In this document: positions 4,350 through 6,127 of the stretch, one piece after another | Layout of the letters: each line of letters begins with the position of its first letter | Numbering within the stretch: position 1 is the stretch's first letter | DNA from: Erythrobacter sp. | GTDB taxonomy: Bacteria; Pseudomonadota; Alphaproteobacteria; Sphingomonadales; Sphingomonadaceae | Length of the DNA stretch: 6,127 nt | Assembly: GCA_003483125.1 (NCBI GenBank) | Contig: DMWU01000215.1 | Span: forward strand, 1-6,127 | Reading direction: 5' to 3' | Position numbers and translations under genes: made by a program | Notes under the pieces: model-generated | What the model saw: only the letters and a program-made list of their open reading frames with translations | What the model was told of the DNA's origin: nothing | The model's database searches: none

Positions 4350-5813
4350 ATGTTTGACAATCTGTCAGATCGCCTGGGCGGCGTGTTTGATCGCCTTAAG
4401 GGGCGTGGCGCACTGAACGAACAGGACGTTCGCGATGCTATGCGCGAAGTTCGTATCGCATTGCTCGAGGCCGATGTCGCGCTACCGGTCGCCCGCCGCT
4501 TTATCGATGCGGTGACGAAACGTGCAGTTGGGCAGGAAGTGCTCCGTTCGGTCACCCCAGGTCAGCAAGTGGTCAAGATCGTTAATGACGAGCTGGTCGA
4601 AATGCTGGGAGGGGAGGATACTCCTAGTTTTGAGCTGGAAGCGAAGCCGCCCGTCGTAATCATGATGGTGGGCCTTCAGGGCTCGGGTAAAACCACCACG
4701 ACTGCTAAGCTCGCCAAGCTGATTAAGGAAAAGCACGGTCGAAAGGCCATGATGGCTTCGCTCGACGTCAATCGTCCGGCTGCGCAGGAGCAGCTTGCTG
4801 TGCTGGGCGAGCAGGTCGAGGTCGCAACGCTTCCGATCGTTGCTGGTCAGCAGCCCGTTGATATTGCTCGCCGCGCCATGGATGCCGCAAAGTTGCAGGC
4901 AGCCGATGTGCTGCTGCTTGATACAGCAGGTCGCCTGCATGTTGATGAAGCCTTGATGGCTGAGATGAAGGCTGTCGCAAATATCTCCGCGCCCAAGGAA
5001 GTGCTGCTGGTAGTCGATAGCCTCACAGGTCAGGATGCGGTGAATGTCGCGCAGAGTTTTAGCGGCGAGGTTCCGCTAACCGGCGTGGTATTGACCCGTA
5101 TGGATGGCGACGCGCGTGGCGGTGCGGCGCTTTCAATGCGCGCTGTGACAGGCAAGCCGATCAAATTCGCCGGGACCGGTGAGAAGCTCGACGCGATCGA
5201 ATCTTTCGACCCCAAACGTGTGGCAAGCCGCATTCTGGGAATGGGCGACGTTGTAAGCCTGGTTGAGAAGGCTGCGGCTACCATCAAGGAAGAAGAGGCC
5301 GAGGCGCTGGCAAAGCGTATCTCAAAGGGCCAATTCGACCTTAACGACCTTCGCACGCAGCTGCGCCAGATGCAGCAGATGGGTGGGCTGGGCATGTTGG
5401 CCAATATGCTGCCGGGCATGAAGAAGGCCAAGGCAGCGCTCGCCGCCAGCGACACTGACGACAAGGTGTTGGTACATATGGATGCGATCATCGGTTCGAT
5501 GACGCCTAAGGAGCGCGGCAATCCGGCATTGATGAATGCCAAGCGCAAGAAGCGCGTTGCCGCAGGCAGCGGCACCGATGTGCAGACAGTCAACAAGCTG
5601 CTGAAGATGCATCAGGAAATGTCGCGCGCCATGAAACAGATCAAGAAGATGGGTGGGCTGAAAGGCCTCGGTGCGCTGTTCGGGAAGGGCGGTATGCCAG
5701 GAATGGGCGGTCAGGCCGGCGGACTTCCCGGACTTGGCGGTGGTTCGAATGGGCCGACAGTCGATCCGGACACGCTCCCACCCGATCTTCGAGATATGCT
5801 GAATAAAAAGTAA
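4350..5813 (+). CDS. ffh: signal recognition particle protein Ffh (SRP54 GTPase)
   Basis: Ffh binds 4.5S RNA and hydrophobic signal sequences emerging from the ribosome, then docks with FtsY at the membrane so that inner-membrane proteins are inserted co-translationally. The protein has 487 residues. The N domain is residues 1-95 (MFDNLSDRLGGVF start, ALLEADVALPV at 37-47). The G domain has GLQGSGKTT at 108-116 (P-loop), DVNRPAA at 139-145, DTAGR at 191-195, TRMDGDARGG at 249-258 and GTGEK at 275-279. The M domain runs from about 328 to 435, with the Met-rich MQQMGGLGMLANMLPGM and the RNA-binding RKKRVAAGSGT at 399-409. A Gly/Met-rich linker follows (440-467), and the protein ends DLRDMLNKK. 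A longer in-frame start at 4257 would add 31 residues lying across the tRNA terminator and is rejected. rpsP follows after 33 bases with no terminator, implying co-transcription. Confidence 0.97.
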   Translation: MFDNLSDRLGGVFDRLKGRGALNEQDVRDAMREVRIALLEADVALPVARRFIDAVTKRAVGQEVLRSVTPGQQVVKIVNDELVEMLGGEDTPSFELEAKPPVVIMMVGLQGSGKTTTTAKLAKLIKEKHGRKAMMASLDVNRPAAQEQLAVLGEQVEVATLPIVAGQQPVDIARRAMDAAKLQAADVLLLDTAGRLHVDEALMAEMKAVANISAPKEVLLVVDSLTGQDAVNVAQSFSGEVPLTGVVLTRMDGDARGGAALSMRAVTGKPIKFAGTGEKLDAIESFDPKRVASRILGMGDVVSLVEKAAATIKEEEAEALAKRISKGQFDLNDLRTQLRQMQQMGGLGMLANMLPGMKKAKAALAASDTDDKVLVHMDAIIGSMTPKERGNPALMNAKRKKRVAAGSGTDVQTVNKLLKMHQEMSRAMKQIKKMGGLKGLGALFGKGGMPGMGGQAGGLPGLGGGSNGPTVDPDTLPPDLRDMLNKK

Positions 5814-5830
5814 TTTTAATTATTTAGACT

Positions 5831-5837
5831 GGAAAGG
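5831..5837 (+). promoter_or_regulatory. rpsP ribosome binding site
   Basis: GGAAAGG lies 9 bases before the rpsP ATG at 5847, in an A/T-rich 33-base spacer after ffh. There is room for no more than this between the genes, which supports a shared transcript. Confidence 0.65.
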
Positions 5838-5846
5838 TAATTTCAA

Positions 5847-6127
5847 ATGGCAGTAGCAATCAGGCTTTCGCGCGGTGGCGCAAAGAAACGCCCTTACTAT
5901 CGCATCGTAATAGCTGACTCGCGCTACCCGCGCGATGGCAGGTATCTCGAACAGATTGGCATCTATAACCCGATGCTTCCCAAGGACGATGCTGGCCGCG
6001 TCAAGCTCGACGAAGACCGCGTGCGCCACTGGCTGGGTGTAGGCGCCAAGCCTTCTGACCGTGTGCATCGTTTCCTCGATGCAGCTGGCATCCTTGAGCG
6101 TGCACCGAAGAACAACCCGAAGAAGGG
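5847..6127 (+). CDS. rpsP: 30S ribosomal protein S16 (partial, C-terminus off the right edge)
   Basis: S16 is a primary RNA-binding protein of the 30S body, contacting 16S rRNA and needed for 30S assembly. 93 complete codons are visible before the window ends. The N-terminus [21 protein letters not shown] matches the family closely, followed by [20 protein letters not shown] at 23-42 and the C-terminal helix region [17 protein letters not shown] at 57-73. E. coli S16 has 82 residues; alphaproteobacterial forms often carry a longer Lys/Ala-rich tail, and the visible APKNNPKK would be the start of such a tail. The ATG has GGAAAGG 9 bases upstream. In many bacteria rimM, trmD and rplS follow; here they would lie outside the window. 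Confidence 0.97.
   Translation, partial: MAVAIRLSRGGAKKRPYYRIVIADSRYPRDGRYLEQIGIYNPMLPKDDAGRVKLDEDRVRHWLGVGAKPSDRVHRFLDAAGILERAPKNNPKK

Overview
The window is a stretch of conserved core genome from an alphaproteobacterium, most likely Sphingomonadales and possibly near Erythrobacteraceae. That assignment is inference. It rests on the class II (Agrobacterium CP4-like) EPSP synthase, the FYDLN_acid zinc-ribbon protein that is typical of Alphaproteobacteria, the GTPase motif TRMDGDARGG in Ffh, and the general look of the S1 and Cmk proteins. I see no phage, insertion sequence, CRISPR, toxin or defence gene.

The left half is a minus-strand cluster read from right to left: aroA (3568 to 2240), cmk (2243 to 1617, overlapping aroA by 4 bases), then rpsA (1342 to the left edge, lacking its C-terminus). 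A small hairpin with a T-tract just after cmk, and a 274-base gap holding three successive hairpins, suggest that rpsA is at least partly expressed on its own.

The right half is on the plus strand: a small zinc-ribbon/acidic-tail protein of unknown function (3734-4066), tRNA-Ala(GGC) (4157-4232) with its own terminator (4268-4303), ffh (4350-5813) and the start of rpsP (5847 to the right edge). Only 33 bases with no terminator separate ffh and rpsP, as at the start of the widespread ffh-rpsP-rimM-trmD-rplS arrangement. aroA and the zinc-ribbon gene are divergent and share a 165-base control region.

The cluster combines translation and co-translational targeting (S1, S16, tRNA-Ala, SRP GTPase) with aromatic precursor synthesis (AroA) and CMP/dCMP phosphorylation (Cmk). 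rpsA and rpsP both run off the window, so both are incomplete here.

The most interesting signals are non-coding. First, a terminator-like hairpin plus T6 lies immediately before the aroA ribosome binding site, with a competing inverted repeat just upstream, which looks like an attenuator. Second, the rpsA leader contains a run of three hairpins, reminiscent of autogenous control of S1. Third, a strong terminator between tRNA-Ala and ffh fixes the true ffh start and leaves very little room for an ffh promoter. I did not find a clearly new protein-based system.
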